A DNA stretch of 64,000 nt from JAJTFW01 sp046330075 (GTDB lineage Bacteria; Bacteroidota; Bacteroidia; AKYH767-A; OLB10). The stretch spans positions 159,777 to 223,776 of the forward strand of contig JAXLTL010000005.1 in NCBI GenBank assembly GCA_046330075.1, given 5' to 3'. A model generated the notes under the pieces. It made no database searches and was not told the origin of the DNA. It saw only the letters and a program-made list of their open reading frames with translations. The first letter of the stretch is position 1. Each line of letters opens with the position of its first letter. Shown here piece by piece: positions 24,359 to 33,907 of this stretch. The translations under genes and the position numbers were made by a program.

Positions 24359-27300
24359 TTAGTTCAGGTTAAGTTTAAGGTACTTTCCGGGACGGGCGGG
24401 ATCCGGCACAAACCAGCCTGGAGTTCCGTCGGGGTTTTTGCCAAGCATCGCTCCCGGAACAGGAGGTTTGTTTGCATCAAAAACCATTCCGAAGGGTAAA
24501 GCTACTCCATTCACCTTAATTCCGGAAGAGGATCCTGGCAAAAATCCAATTTCTGTTAACTCCAGTAAGGCTTCCTTGAAGCATCGTGCAATCTGTTCAA
24601 TATCCTCCTTGGTATGTGCTTCTGTGAGGAAGCAGGGGAATCCGTCATAAACATGTATTCCCTTGTGTCGCAGAAGGATATAAATGAGATCGATGTTGGC
24701 GAGATCGGCATCGTACTTCGGTTTGAAGAGGGATCCGAAATGCACAATATGGAACGGCGTTTTTAACTTGTCAGCAAATGTGTTGATTTCGTTCGCCAGC
24801 CATGCTGTGTTGCGATTGAGCGTTTCCTGCAGAGCGCGACCTTTTTCTTTCATGTGCAAGAGGGAGGCTTTGGCGGCTGCAAGGGCAAACGGATGACGTA
24901 CGAAGGTTCCTGCGAAGTACGTTACACCGGCTTCAGGAACGGATGCATCACCGTATTGCCAGAAACCACCATCGAGGGCATCCATGTATTCTTTCTTACC
25001 GGCAATGACTCCGATGGGCATTCCGCCTCCGACGACTTTACCATAGGTACCGAGATCAGCTTTGATACCGAAGTATTCCTGTGCTCCGCCCGGCATTGCG
25101 CGGAAACCGGTGATGACTTCGTCAAAGATGAGCAGACATCCTGCTTCCTGTGTGATCTTGCGTACTTCCTGCAAAAATTCTTTGGGATGGAAATCGGCGC
25201 GACGGCTTTGAACCGGTTCTACCATCACCGCTGCCACTTCGTGCGCATGTTTACGGATGATCTCGAGTGATTCAGGTGTGCCATAGTCGATCACGAGCAT
25301 GTTCTTTACTGAATCTGCCATGATGCCCGCTGCAGCAGGTATGGGCTTGAGTTTTTTAGTGCCGCGAACAATGACTTCATCGTTGATACCATGATACGAG
25401 CCGTTGAAGCTGATGATGGTGGAGCGCCCTGTGACTGTTCGTGCAATGCGCATGGCACCGAGCACGGCTTCAGAACCGGTGTTGCAAAGTCCCGCACGGT
25501 CAAAATGGGTGAGTTCGCAGATCATCTTCGCAACATCACCGGCAAGTTCATGTTGCGGACCCAGTTCATAGCCTTTCTGCAGTTGTTCTTCGATCGCCTT
25601 TACAATGAAGTCAGGATTATGACCAAACATGTTAGAGCCGAATCCGTTGAGGATATCAAGATATTCATTGCCATCAATATCCCAGATGCGTGAGCCGCGT
25701 GAACGGTTAACGACCGGCTGATAAATGAGTTCTTTCAGGTGTGGCTTGAATCCGGTTACTACGCGCGGGTCGGCAAGGTGTGCACGATGATCCTGCGTGT
25801 ATTGTTTGCTCTTCGCTGTCTTCGCTGTATATGCCGCAGTAAACTGGCTGAGCCATTGTTGCTGTGCTGAGGTGAATTGTCCGCTTTGCGTTTTCTCAAT
25901 GCGTGCTACTGCACCGAATGGTTTCTTTACTTCCTTTTCTTCTTCCGCGCTGACAAATAACCCTCCATCGGCTGCCGGTTTTGGTGCCGGTGCCGGAGCA
26001 GATGGTGCCGGAGCAGATGGCTGCATTTGCGGCATCTGTGGCATGGCCATACCGGTCATCATCATCATCATCTGCTGTTGCATCAGCATCATCTGTTGTG
26101 CCATCTGCCACTGCCAGTTGTTGCCGCCACCCTGTTGCGAGGGCTGCATCATGGGCATTGCCGGCATTTGCATCATTGGTTGCTGCATCATCGGTTGCTG
26201 CATCATTGGCTGTTGCATCGTTGGCTGCTGTACAGCAGGCTGTGGTGCAGGTGATGCAGCCTCTGCAGGCAATTGCTGATCGAAATATTCAGCGAGACTG
26301 TTCAGCGTAGAGAGATCTTCATTGAGCTGACGGAAAGTGACTTTCGCACCGTATTTTTTCGTGAGCGTAAGTGCAATGGAGGTGAGGAAGAGCGAGTCGA
26401 GGCCCAGTTCTACAAAACCGGCATTGCGGTCTGCTCCTTCCAACTCCATTCCGGAGGCCTCTTCAAGAATTTCGGAAATCTCTTTGATTAATCTTTCCTT
26501 GCGGTGTGACATGTTCGTATTGTTATCGTGTGTAGTATTGATGTCTGTTTGTGTGATCGTATCGGGCTGAATGGCTTGCGGAGTTTGGTTCCAGTATACC
26601 TGTGGTGACTGCAGTTCCTGTTGTGTACTGTGCTGCGTTGGTTGAGTTGCCGGCGGATCGAGCCAGTATTCTTTGTGTTCGAAAGGATAACCCGGTAATG
26701 GTATGTGCTTTCGCTGTTCAAGTGCATAAAAGGCATTATAGTCGATGGAGATACCATTGAGCCAGAGTTGTCCGATCGCGCTGAGAAGATGTGTCCATTC
26801 CGCATCGTTGACAGCTGTATCACCGAGCGAAGAAACCGCTTTCTGAGTTTTAGGATCGATGGCCTGTTGACGTGCCAGGGTAGATGCAGTATTGCGCGGG
26901 CCCAGTTCGAGCATGAGATGTCCGGGCTTATCCGCCCAGAGGGCCTTTACGCCTTCTGCAAAACGTACAGTAGCGCGGAGATGTCCGGCCCAGTATTTCG
27001 GATTCTTCGCCTGTTCATCGCTGAGCCAAACGGTATCAACGGTAGAGAGAATCGGAATCTGAGGTGCATTGAGTTTTACCTGCTCCACCACCTTGAGGAA
27101 AGGCGCTACCACCGGATCCATCATAGGAGAATGGAAGGCATGTGATGTGTGCAGTGGTTTGCACATGATTTCACGGCTTTCCCATTGTCGCTGGAGTTTC
27201 TGTATTTCTTCGTGCGGACCCGCCACAACACAGAGTTGAGGACCGTTCACCGCAGCGATGGAGACATGGCTGTTGAGCAGCGGGAGAATTTCTTTCTCCG

Positions 27301-30300
27301 GCAGACGTACCGAAAGCATCGATCCACCCGGACAATCCTGCATCAGCTTACTGCGGCTAGCCACTACCGTAAGTGCGTCTTCGAGTGAGAATACTCCCGC
27401 AATGGTGGCTGCTACAAATTCCCCGATGCTGTGACCGATCAGGGCTGCCGGTTTTATGCCCCAGCTCATCCAGAGCTGCGCAAGACTGTATCCGATTGTG
27501 AAGAGCGCAGGCTGTGTCCAGTAGGTTTGTTTGAGCAATTGCTCTGCGTCCGCATTTCCTTCTGCGGCGAACATGACTTCACGCAGGTCGCGGCCAAGGA
27601 GCGGTTGCAAGTGCGCGGCACATCGGTCAACGGCTTCTTTGAACACAATCTCATCGCGGTAGAGCACAGCGCCCATACCGATGTACTGTGAACCTTGTCC
27701 GGGGAACATAAACACAACGCCATCAGCAGCCTGTTTCATCTGCAGTCCTGCACTGCGTTTATTATCTCCGCCATTCAGCACGTGGATCATATCGGCCACA
27801 TCGCTGCCGGTGCCGAACCAGCGGTGCTGAAAATCGTAGCGTCCTGACTGCAGGGTAAAGCCGGCATCTGCCAGATTCGTCTGCGGATGGGTCTGTAAGA
27901 AAGCTGCGAAATCGCGGATACGCTGCTGTAACGCAGTTTCCGTTTTTGCAGAGAGCTGAATGAGGTGCCTGCTGCGTTCGGGTGAAGGCCGATGTACTTC
28001 GGGTGCTTCTTCCAGAATAATATGTGCATTGGTACCGCCCACACCAAACGAGCTCACGGCTCCGCGGCGGGGAAGCCGGTCTGTATCCCAGGACCGTAGT
28101 TTATCGTTCACATAAAATGGTGTCGACTCGAAACTGATCTGCGGATTGGGTGTGGTATAATGGAGATTCGGAGGTAATGTTTTATGATAGAGTGCGAGTG
28201 CGGTTTTGATAAAACCGGCTACTCCTGCGGCGGCGGTGAGGTGACCGAAATTGGTCTTCACCGAGCCGAGTGCACAAAACTGTTTATCGGCAGTTTGCTC
28301 GCGAAATGCCTTTGTAAGGCCTTCCACTTCGATGGGATCTCCTAACGGTGTCGCAGTACCGTGTGTTTCAACATACGTGATAGAAGATGCTTCTACTCCG
28401 GCCATCGCCTGAGCCATGCTGATCACGGCGGCCTGACCACTTACACTGGGTGCAGTAAAACTTCCTTTTTCGCTGCCATCATTATTGAGAGCAGCTCCAC
28501 GTACGAGCGCATACACAGTGTCGCCATCAGCCAGTGCATCTTCGTAGCGCTTCAGCACCACTACTCCTGCTCCATCGCTGAAGATGGTTCCGCGGGCCTG
28601 AGCGTCGAAGGTACGGGTATGTCCGTCGTTGGAATACATGGCGCCTTCCTCGTACCGTTGTCCGCTGTTTATCGGAGCGGTTACCGAAGCACCACCGGCC
28701 AGCACCATATCGCACTCGCGGTTACGGAGTGCTTCACAGGCCTGCGCAATAGCGGTAAGAGAAGTAGAACAGGCAGTATGTACGCTCACTGCGAGACCTT
28801 TGAGATTGAGCTCATAGGCCACACGGGTAGCGATATAATCTTTTTCATTCTGTGTCATCGCCAAAAACGAACCAACGCGGTTGATCGCATCTTTGTTGGG
28901 CAACACATTGTTCAGGTAATAGGTATTGTTGCCGATACCGGCAAATACACCGATCAGGCCGTTGAACTTATTGGGACTATATCCGGCATGCTCGAGGGCA
29001 TTCCAGGAGAGTTCGAGGAAATTGCGTTGTTGCGGATCTGTTACTCTGGCCACATTGGGATTCATCTGAAAGAAAGCAGCATCGAACCCTTTCGCATCCT
29101 TCATGATCCCACGGGCGGGCACATAATTCGGATCGCTTACGAGATCGGCGGGCAACGAAGGATCGAGTGTTTCGGGAGTAAACTTCGTTACACTCTCCAC
29201 CCCGTTCACCAGATTATTCCAGAACTCCTCCACCGATTCAGCACCCGGAAAACGCAGCGACATACCAATTACGGCTACTGCATCTTTCAGCGGATCGGTG
29301 CTGTTATGATAACGGGCCGAAGCACGCTGACGCATCTGTTCATTCAGAGAATGTCCGTCGGCATCGCCGCCCAGTGCTTTTGCGAGAGCAGCTATTGTCG
29401 GGTACTGATAGATCCGGATGACCGAAACGTCAATCCCCGTTTCTACTTTCAGCAAAGCCGCTGACTGCAGGGCGAGCAATGAATTACCACCGAGATCGAA
29501 GAAATTATCGAGCGTACCCACCGGGTCGATGTTAAGCAGCGACGACCAGAGTTTTGCGATTGATTTCTCGAGATCGGTAGACGCCGCTTTGAACGGAATA
29601 CCCAGTTCGGGACGTTTGGTATCGGGAGCAGGCAATGCACGGCGGTCGATTTTTCCGCTCGGGGTACGTGGCATCTCCGGCAATTGAACAAAAGCCGAAG
29701 GCATCATATAATCGGGCAGACGGCTATGCAGGAAATTTCGGATATCCTTCACGTTTAGCTGATGACCATCGTTCATCACGAGATATACCACCAGTTTTTT
29801 CTCGCCGGGTTTATCTTCCCGCACGGTAGCAGCAGCCTGCACCACCTCGTCGAAACGGCCGGCAGCCACTTCTATCTCCCCCAGTTCGATGCGGTAACCG
29901 CGCACTTTCACCTGTCCGTCAATGCGGCCCAGGTATTGAATATTTCCATCGGGCATCCGCTTCGCGAGATCACCCGTTTTATACATCCGCTCACCCTGTT
30001 TAAAAGGATTCGGGATGAAACGTTCAGTAGTAAGATCATCTCTGCGCAGATAACCATCTGCGAGGCAAATGCCGGCGGCGAAGAGTTCTCCCTCTTCTCC
30101 ATCCTTCACCAGTTGTCCGTTTTCATCGAGCAGATAAATTTCTGTTCCCTGAATGGGAGTGCCGATGGAAGGCAGCAAGGGCCATTCTGATGGTTTACCC
30201 TTCAGTGTATACGCTGTGATGACATGGGTTTCGGTAGGCCCATAATGATTGTGCAGGCTGCATTGCGGAATGCGGGTAAAAAAATCGACCAGTGCAGGTG

Positions 30301-31159
30301 TAGTCTGCAACTGTTCGCCGGCGGTAATAATTTCCTTCAGCGAAGCGGGCAGAACATCGGCATGCCGCGATAAATCACACAGGCTGTTCAATGCAACAAA
30401 AGGCAGGAACAAACGCTCGATCTTATACCGGCTGATATACTGGAGTAAGGCCAGCGCGTTCAGGCGGGTTTCGTCATTGATGAGGTAGATACAACCGCCA
30501 TCGCACCAGGTAGAAAATATCTCCTGAAAATGCACATCGAAACTCACCGGAGCAAACTGCAGCGTACGTCCTTCGTCATGCACGGTAGTCGTTTTCAGCT
30601 GCCAGTCGATCAGATTCAGCAAGGCGCGGTGCGGCAGCTGCACACCCTTCGGCTGACCGGTAGAACCCGAGGTAAAGAGCACATAAGCCGGATGCTCCGG
30701 GCTTGTTTCCACCTGTGGATTTGCGGCTGCAGTAGCTGCAATTTCTTCCACGGTCACCACCCGGTAATTACCCGCTGGCAAACGCTGGCGCAAGGCAGCA
30801 GACGTCACCATCACGGGTATTTCGCTGAGGGAAGCCATGTACTGCAGACGTTCGGCGGGATACTCCACATCGAACGGCACATACGCAGCACCCGACTTCA
30901 GCACGGCCAGGATTGCAGCCATCAGGTCAGTTGAGCGCTCGAGGCAAATGCCCACATAGCCACCCTTCACCGGGCCTGCGGCCATAATAGCAGTGGCCAT
31001 ACAATTGGCACGATCATTCAGTTCGCGATACGATAGTGTCTGCTCCCCGAAAGCAACTGCGGTACGATCAGGATGTTGCGACACCCTTGCCTCTACCCAG
31101 CTGTGAATATTTCTGTACGTTGTCATGTTTTCTTCAAAGCGCTGAAATTCACCGTTCAT
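24359..31159 (-). CDS. Hybrid NRPS-PKS-aminotransferase synthetase, A-PCP-KS-AT-ACP-AMT
   Basis: 2266 residues from the ATG at 31159 (a GTG at 31177 and an ATG at 31126 are alternatives). Numbering below is from the GTG. Domains: A (~15-510; YVLFTSGSTGQPKG, HNHYGPTETHV, GKIDRRALP); PCP (FFDLGGNSLLAL, ~565); KS (~632-1050; HTACSTSL with Cys ~802, ETHGTATPLGDP, NFGHLTAAAGVAG); AT (~1155-1425; GHSIGEF and HAFHSP, the latter typical for malonyl-CoA); ACP (ELGLDSLFLTSI, ~1594); a Met/Gln-rich linker; and a PLP class III aminotransferase of the GSAM type (~1825-2230; PLP lysine in YGKVVGGGMP). No KR, DH or ER. The plan resembles MycA/ItuA of iturin lipopeptides but with an A-PCP start. The A signature reads DVQ(F/L)IAHVIK, proline-like. 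Predicted job: load an amino acid, add malonate, convert the beta-ketone into a beta-amine. Confidence 0.95.
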   Translation of the reverse strand: MNGEFQRFEENMTTYRNIHSWVEARVSQHPDRTAVAFGEQTLSYRELNDRANCMATAIMAAGPVKGGYVGICLERSTDLMAAILAVLKSGAAYVPFDVEYPAERLQYMASLSEIPVMVTSAALRQRLPAGNYRVVTVEEIAATAAANPQVETSPEHPAYVLFTSGSTGQPKGVQLPHRALLNLIDWQLKTTTVHDEGRTLQFAPVSFDVHFQEIFSTWCDGGCIYLINDETRLNALALLQYISRYKIERLFLPFVALNSLCDLSRHADVLPASLKEIITAGEQLQTTPALVDFFTRIPQCSLHNHYGPTETHVITAYTLKGKPSEWPLLPSIGTPIQGTEIYLLDENGQLVKDGEEGELFAAGICLADGYLRRDDLTTERFIPNPFKQGERMYKTGDLAKRMPDGNIQYLGRIDGQVKVRGYRIELGEIEVAAGRFDEVVQAAATVREDKPGEKKLVVYLVMNDGHQLNVKDIRNFLHSRLPDYMMPSAFVQLPEMPRTPSGKIDRRALPAPDTKRPELGIPFKAASTDLEKSIAKLWSSLLNIDPVGTLDNFFDLGGNSLLALQSAALLKVETGIDVSVIRIYQYPTIAALAKALGGDADGHSLNEQMRQRASARYHNSTDPLKDAVAVIGMSLRFPGAESVEEFWNNLVNGVESVTKFTPETLDPSLPADLVSDPNYVPARGIMKDAKGFDAAFFQMNPNVARVTDPQQRNFLELSWNALEHAGYSPNKFNGLIGVFAGIGNNTYYLNNVLPNKDAINRVGSFLAMTQNEKDYIATRVAYELNLKGLAVSVHTACSTSLTAIAQACEALRNRECDMVLAGGASVTAPINSGQRYEEGAMYSNDGHTRTFDAQARGTIFSDGAGVVVLKRYEDALADGDTVYALVRGAALNNDGSEKGSFTAPSVSGQAAVISMAQAMAGVEASSITYVETHGTATPLGDPIEVEGLTKAFREQTADKQFCALGSVKTNFGHLTAAAGVAGFIKTALALYHKTLPPNLHYTTPNPQISFESTPFYVNDKLRSWDTDRLPRRGAVSSFGVGGTNAHIILEEAPEVHRPSPERSRHLIQLSAKTETALQQRIRDFAAFLQTHPQTNLADAGFTLQSGRYDFQHRWFGTGSDVADMIHVLNGGDNKRSAGLQMKQAADGVVFMFPGQGSQYIGMGAVLYRDEIVFKEAVDRCAAHLQPLLGRDLREVMFAAEGNADAEQLLKQTYWTQPALFTIGYSLAQLWMSWGIKPAALIGHSIGEFVAATIAGVFSLEDALTVVASRSKLMQDCPGGSMLSVRLPEKEILPLLNSHVSIAAVNGPQLCVVAGPHEEIQKLQRQWESREIMCKPLHTSHAFHSPMMDPVVAPFLKVVEQVKLNAPQIPILSTVDTVWLSDEQAKNPKYWAGHLRATVRFAEGVKALWADKPGHLMLELGPRNTASTLARQQAIDPKTQKAVSSLGDTAVNDAEWTHLLSAIGQLWLNGISIDYNAFYALEQRKHIPLPGYPFEHKEYWLDPPATQPTQHSTQQELQSPQVYWNQTPQAIQPDTITQTDINTTHDNNTNMSHRKERLIKEISEILEEASGMELEGADRNAGFVELGLDSLFLTSIALTLTKKYGAKVTFRQLNEDLSTLNSLAEYFDQQLPAEAASPAPQPAVQQPTMQQPMMQQPMMQQPMMQMPAMPMMQPSQQGGGNNWQWQMAQQMMLMQQQMMMMMTGMAMPQMPQMQPSAPAPSAPAPAPKPAADGGLFVSAEEEKEVKKPFGAVARIEKTQSGQFTSAQQQWLSQFTAAYTAKTAKSKQYTQDHRAHLADPRVVTGFKPHLKELIYQPVVNRSRGSRIWDIDGNEYLDILNGFGSNMFGHNPDFIVKAIEEQLQKGYELGPQHELAGDVAKMICELTHFDRAGLCNTGSEAVLGAMRIARTVTGRSTIISFNGSYHGINDEVIVRGTKKLKPIPAAAGIMADSVKNMLVIDYGTPESLEIIRKHAHEVAAVMVEPVQSRRADFHPKEFLQEVRKITQEAGCLLIFDEVITGFRAMPGGAQEYFGIKADLGTYGKVVGGGMPIGVIAGKKEYMDALDGGFWQYGDASVPEAGVTYFAGTFVRHPFALAAAKASLLHMKEKGRALQETLNRNTAWLANEINTFADKLKTPFHIVHFGSLFKPKYDADLANIDLIYILLRHKGIHVYDGFPCFLTEAHTKEDIEQIARCFKEALLELTEIGFLPGSSSGIKVNGVALPFGMVFDANKPPVPGAMLGKNPDGTPGWFVPDPARPGKYLKLNLN
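26024..26221 (-). other. Methionine/glutamine-rich low-complexity linker between ACP and aminotransferase
   Basis: 66 residues of which 24 are Met, with a tandem QQPMM repeat (three times), a run of five Met and a small GGGNNWQWQ interruption, followed by a PAPSAPAPAPKP tail. Both sides are well-conserved domains, so the stretch is an expressed interdomain linker, not a shadow frame. Confidence 0.9.
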
Positions 31160-31223
31160 GAGAGGGTATTTCAGCACATCTCTTATACTGAAATCCGGGA
31201 AAAAAGTTCCCTGAAATCTCTTA

Positions 31224-31231
31224 CAAAACTA
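31224..31231 (-). promoter_or_regulatory. Candidate -7 box (TAGTTTTG) for the NRPS/PKS operon
   Basis: TAGTTTTG fits TA-N2-TTTG on the minus strand, about 65 bases before the ATG at 31159 and in the divergent region shared with htpG. A GGGAA-ctttt-TTCCC inverted repeat lies downstream of it (31196-31212) in the leader and might be regulatory. Confidence 0.45.
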
Positions 31232-31365
31232 TACAGATTTACAGGCGGTTAGCGAAGAAAATGAACCGGAAACTGTCCGTTTTTCAAATCTATGGTACAA
31301 TTTGGCGAATGTCACAAAATCGTGGGTCAAAATGGCAGGAATGAGGGTTTGGCACCGGTATTGAG

Positions 31366-31373
31366 TAGTTTCG
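31366..31373 (+). promoter_or_regulatory. Candidate -7 box (TAGTTTCG) for htpG
   Basis: TAGTTTCG, a TTCG-type variant of the Bacteroidota -7 box, 40 bases before the htpG ATG. Confidence 0.4.
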
Positions 31374-31412
31374 CGCCGATAAAACAACCCAGAATTAACA
31401 ACAAGACCGACT

Positions 31413-33233
31413 ATGACCGTGCAACAGGGAAAAATCAACGTTCAAACGGAAAACATTTTTCCGATCATCAAGAAATTCCTCTACAGTGATCATGAAATCT
31501 TTCTGCGGGAGCTGGTAGCCAACGCGGTAGATGCTTCGCAAAAGCTGAAAACGCTGAATGTACTGGCTGAAAAACCCGTTGAAACCGGGGAGCTGTATGT
31601 GGAAGTTAAACTCGACAAGGAAAATAAGACACTCAGCGTCATCGACCGTGGCATCGGAATGACCGGAGCGGAGATTGAAAAATACATCAATCAGATCGCT
31701 TTCAGCGGTGCGGAAGAATTCGTAAACAAATACAAGGATCAGAGTCCGGCCCAGCTGATTGGTAAATTTGGATTAGGTTTTTACTCCGCCTTCATGGTCT
31801 CCGACAAAGTAGAGATTCACTCACGGTCATGGCAAGCCGAAGAGAACGATGGGGTAAGATGGTCGTGCGACGGAAGTCCGGAGTATTCACTCACCGCTGA
31901 CCCACGAAACGATCGTGGTACAGAGGTAAAACTCTTCATCAACGAAGAATCATCGGAGTTTCTTGAAACGGAACGGATCCGCACGCTGCTCAAAAAGTAC
32001 TGCGGATTCCTGCCGGTAGAAATCCGATTTGAAGGAGAGAAGATCAACAATACGGAGCCGGCCTGGACAAAAAAACCATCCGAACTCACCGACGAAGACT
32101 ACAAAAATTTTTACCGTGAACTCTATCCTTTTGCAGAAGAACCGCTCTTCTGGATACATCTCAATGTTGACTATCCGTTCAACCTCACCGGCATTCTGTA
32201 CTTTCCGAGGCTGAAGAAAAATCTGGAGGTACAGAAAAACAAGATCCAGCTCTACTGCCGTCAAGTCTTTGTGACAGATGCGGTAGAAGGTATTGTACCT
32301 GATTTCCTCACCCTCCTCCACGGGGTCATCGACTCGCCGGATATTCCGCTCAACGTATCGCGCAGCTATCTGCAAAGTGACAGCAATGTAAAAAAGATCA
32401 GCAATCACATTCTCAAGAAAGTAGCTGACAAACTCGAAGAACTCTTCCGGGAAAACCGTACTGATTTTGAAGCCAAGTGGGATGACATTGGAGTCTTTAT
32501 CAAGTACGGCATGCTCAGCGAAGAAAAATTCAATGAACGCGCTCAGAAATTCTGTCTGCTGCGCAACACCGACCGCAAATACTTCACGTTTGAGGAATAC
32601 AAAACACTGATCACCGCCGGACAGACCGATAAAGAAGGCAAGCTTATACACCTCTACACTACTCACCCGGAAGAACAGCATTTATACATTGAATCGGCCA
32701 AAAACAAAGGCTACGATGTATTATGGATGGACGGAGCTTTCGACAGTCATTTTGTAAATTTCCTCGAGAGCAAACTTGAAAAAAGTTCCTTTGTACGGGT
32801 AGATGCCGACACGATTGACCAGCTCATCCGCAAGGAAGAAAACACGGTATCCACCCTCAGCGAAGAACAGAAAAACTCACTGAAAGGCATAGCCGAAGAA
32901 TTGCTGAACAAGCAAACCTATCAGGTACAACTCTCTCCGCTGAATGCGCAGGATGCACCGGTGCTGGTGACACGTCCAGAGTTCATGCGCAGGATGAAAG
33001 AAATGGCAGCGATGGGCGGAGGCTATGGTTTCATGGGAGAGATGCCCGACAGTTATCAGGTCATCCTCAACGAAAACCATCCTGTCATGGCACATATTCT
33101 TCAGGAAGAAAACCCTGAATCACAAAAGAATATGTTACAACATGCGATCGATCTTGGATTACTGGCCCAGGGGCTGCTGAAAGGAGAAGGTTTATCGCGC
33201 TTCATGAAGCAGAGTATCTCCCTGTTAAAATAA
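31413..33233 (+). CDS. htpG: Chaperone HtpG (Hsp90 family)
   Basis: 606 residues. HtpG is the bacterial Hsp90, a dimeric ATP-driven chaperone of the cytosol. The N-terminal GHKL ATPase shows ELVANAVDAS, IDRGIGMTGAEI and GKFGLGFYSAFMVSDKV; the middle domain has LNVSRSYLQSD with the conserved arginine region; the C-terminal dimerisation part ends without a charged linker, as in bacteria. It is divergent from the NRPS/PKS operon across 253 bases. HtpG has been reported as necessary for some hybrid NRPS-PKS products in other bacteria (albicidin, colibactin), so the neighbourhood may be functional or chance. Confidence 0.97.
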   Translation: MTVQQGKINVQTENIFPIIKKFLYSDHEIFLRELVANAVDASQKLKTLNVLAEKPVETGELYVEVKLDKENKTLSVIDRGIGMTGAEIEKYINQIAFSGAEEFVNKYKDQSPAQLIGKFGLGFYSAFMVSDKVEIHSRSWQAEENDGVRWSCDGSPEYSLTADPRNDRGTEVKLFINEESSEFLETERIRTLLKKYCGFLPVEIRFEGEKINNTEPAWTKKPSELTDEDYKNFYRELYPFAEEPLFWIHLNVDYPFNLTGILYFPRLKKNLEVQKNKIQLYCRQVFVTDAVEGIVPDFLTLLHGVIDSPDIPLNVSRSYLQSDSNVKKISNHILKKVADKLEELFRENRTDFEAKWDDIGVFIKYGMLSEEKFNERAQKFCLLRNTDRKYFTFEEYKTLITAGQTDKEGKLIHLYTTHPEEQHLYIESAKNKGYDVLWMDGAFDSHFVNFLESKLEKSSFVRVDADTIDQLIRKEENTVSTLSEEQKNSLKGIAEELLNKQTYQVQLSPLNAQDAPVLVTRPEFMRRMKEMAAMGGGYGFMGEMPDSYQVILNENHPVMAHILQEENPESQKNMLQHAIDLGLLAQGLLKGEGLSRFMKQSISLLK

Positions 33234-33319
33234 TGGTTGGTAATTTACCTACATGTATTTGCAGGATATCCGCGTAAGGGTTAGCTTTGCCTCACTAACC
33301 TAAATACAAATCAATTATT

Positions 33320-33883
33320 ATGAAAAAAGTTCTCTTCACGTTACTCGCGGTGGCATCACTCGCAGTAGCAGCGCAAGCTCAGGTTTGGGATGGCGAATCT
33401 AAATTCATCCAGGGCGGTATCGGAATCGGAAGTCCGTACTATGCTGCCAGTTCCAACATGACTGTTCCTCCGATTCACGCATCCTTCGAATTGCCGTTAA
33501 AGATCAGTGCGACAGATAAAATCGGTTTAGGCGGTTGTATCGGATACACAGCATCCAAATACACAGCAAACTACTACACGTACGAATATTCATGGACCTA
33601 TTCTTACCTGATTATCGGTGCCCGTGGTGCATATCACTTCCTCGATAACGATAAGATTGATCTCTATGCCGGTGTAATGGCGGGTTACAATGTAGCCAGT
33701 GCGAAATTCAAATCGAACGATGCTACAGTAACGGAGAGCTTATTTGCAGAAACTTCGGTTGGTGGATTTACTACCAGCGCTTATGGTGGCGTTCGCTATA
33801 TGTTCAGTGATAAGTTCGGTGTATTCTCCGAACTGGGATACAACATTGCCTGGCTGAGCTTCGGTATCAGCGGCAAGTTCTGA
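33320..33883 (+). CDS. Small outer-membrane beta-barrel-like protein
   Basis: 187 residues with a textbook signal peptide (MKKVLFTLLAVASLAVAAQA). The mature protein alternates hydrophobic and polar residues with many aromatic and glycine positions (GGIGIGSPYYAAS, YSYLIIGARGAYHFL) and ends in GISGKF, a terminal phenylalanine typical for barrel insertion. The length suits an 8-stranded barrel. It has its own terminator and no partner gene. Function unknown. Confidence 0.75.
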   Translation: MKKVLFTLLAVASLAVAAQAQVWDGESKFIQGGIGIGSPYYAASSNMTVPPIHASFELPLKISATDKIGLGGCIGYTASKYTANYYTYEYSWTYSYLIIGARGAYHFLDNDKIDLYAGVMAGYNVASAKFKSNDATVTESLFAETSVGGFTTSAYGGVRYMFSDKFGVFSELGYNIAWLSFGISGKF

Positions 33884-33907
33884 TCGGTCAGAAAATACAG
33901 ATTTAAG

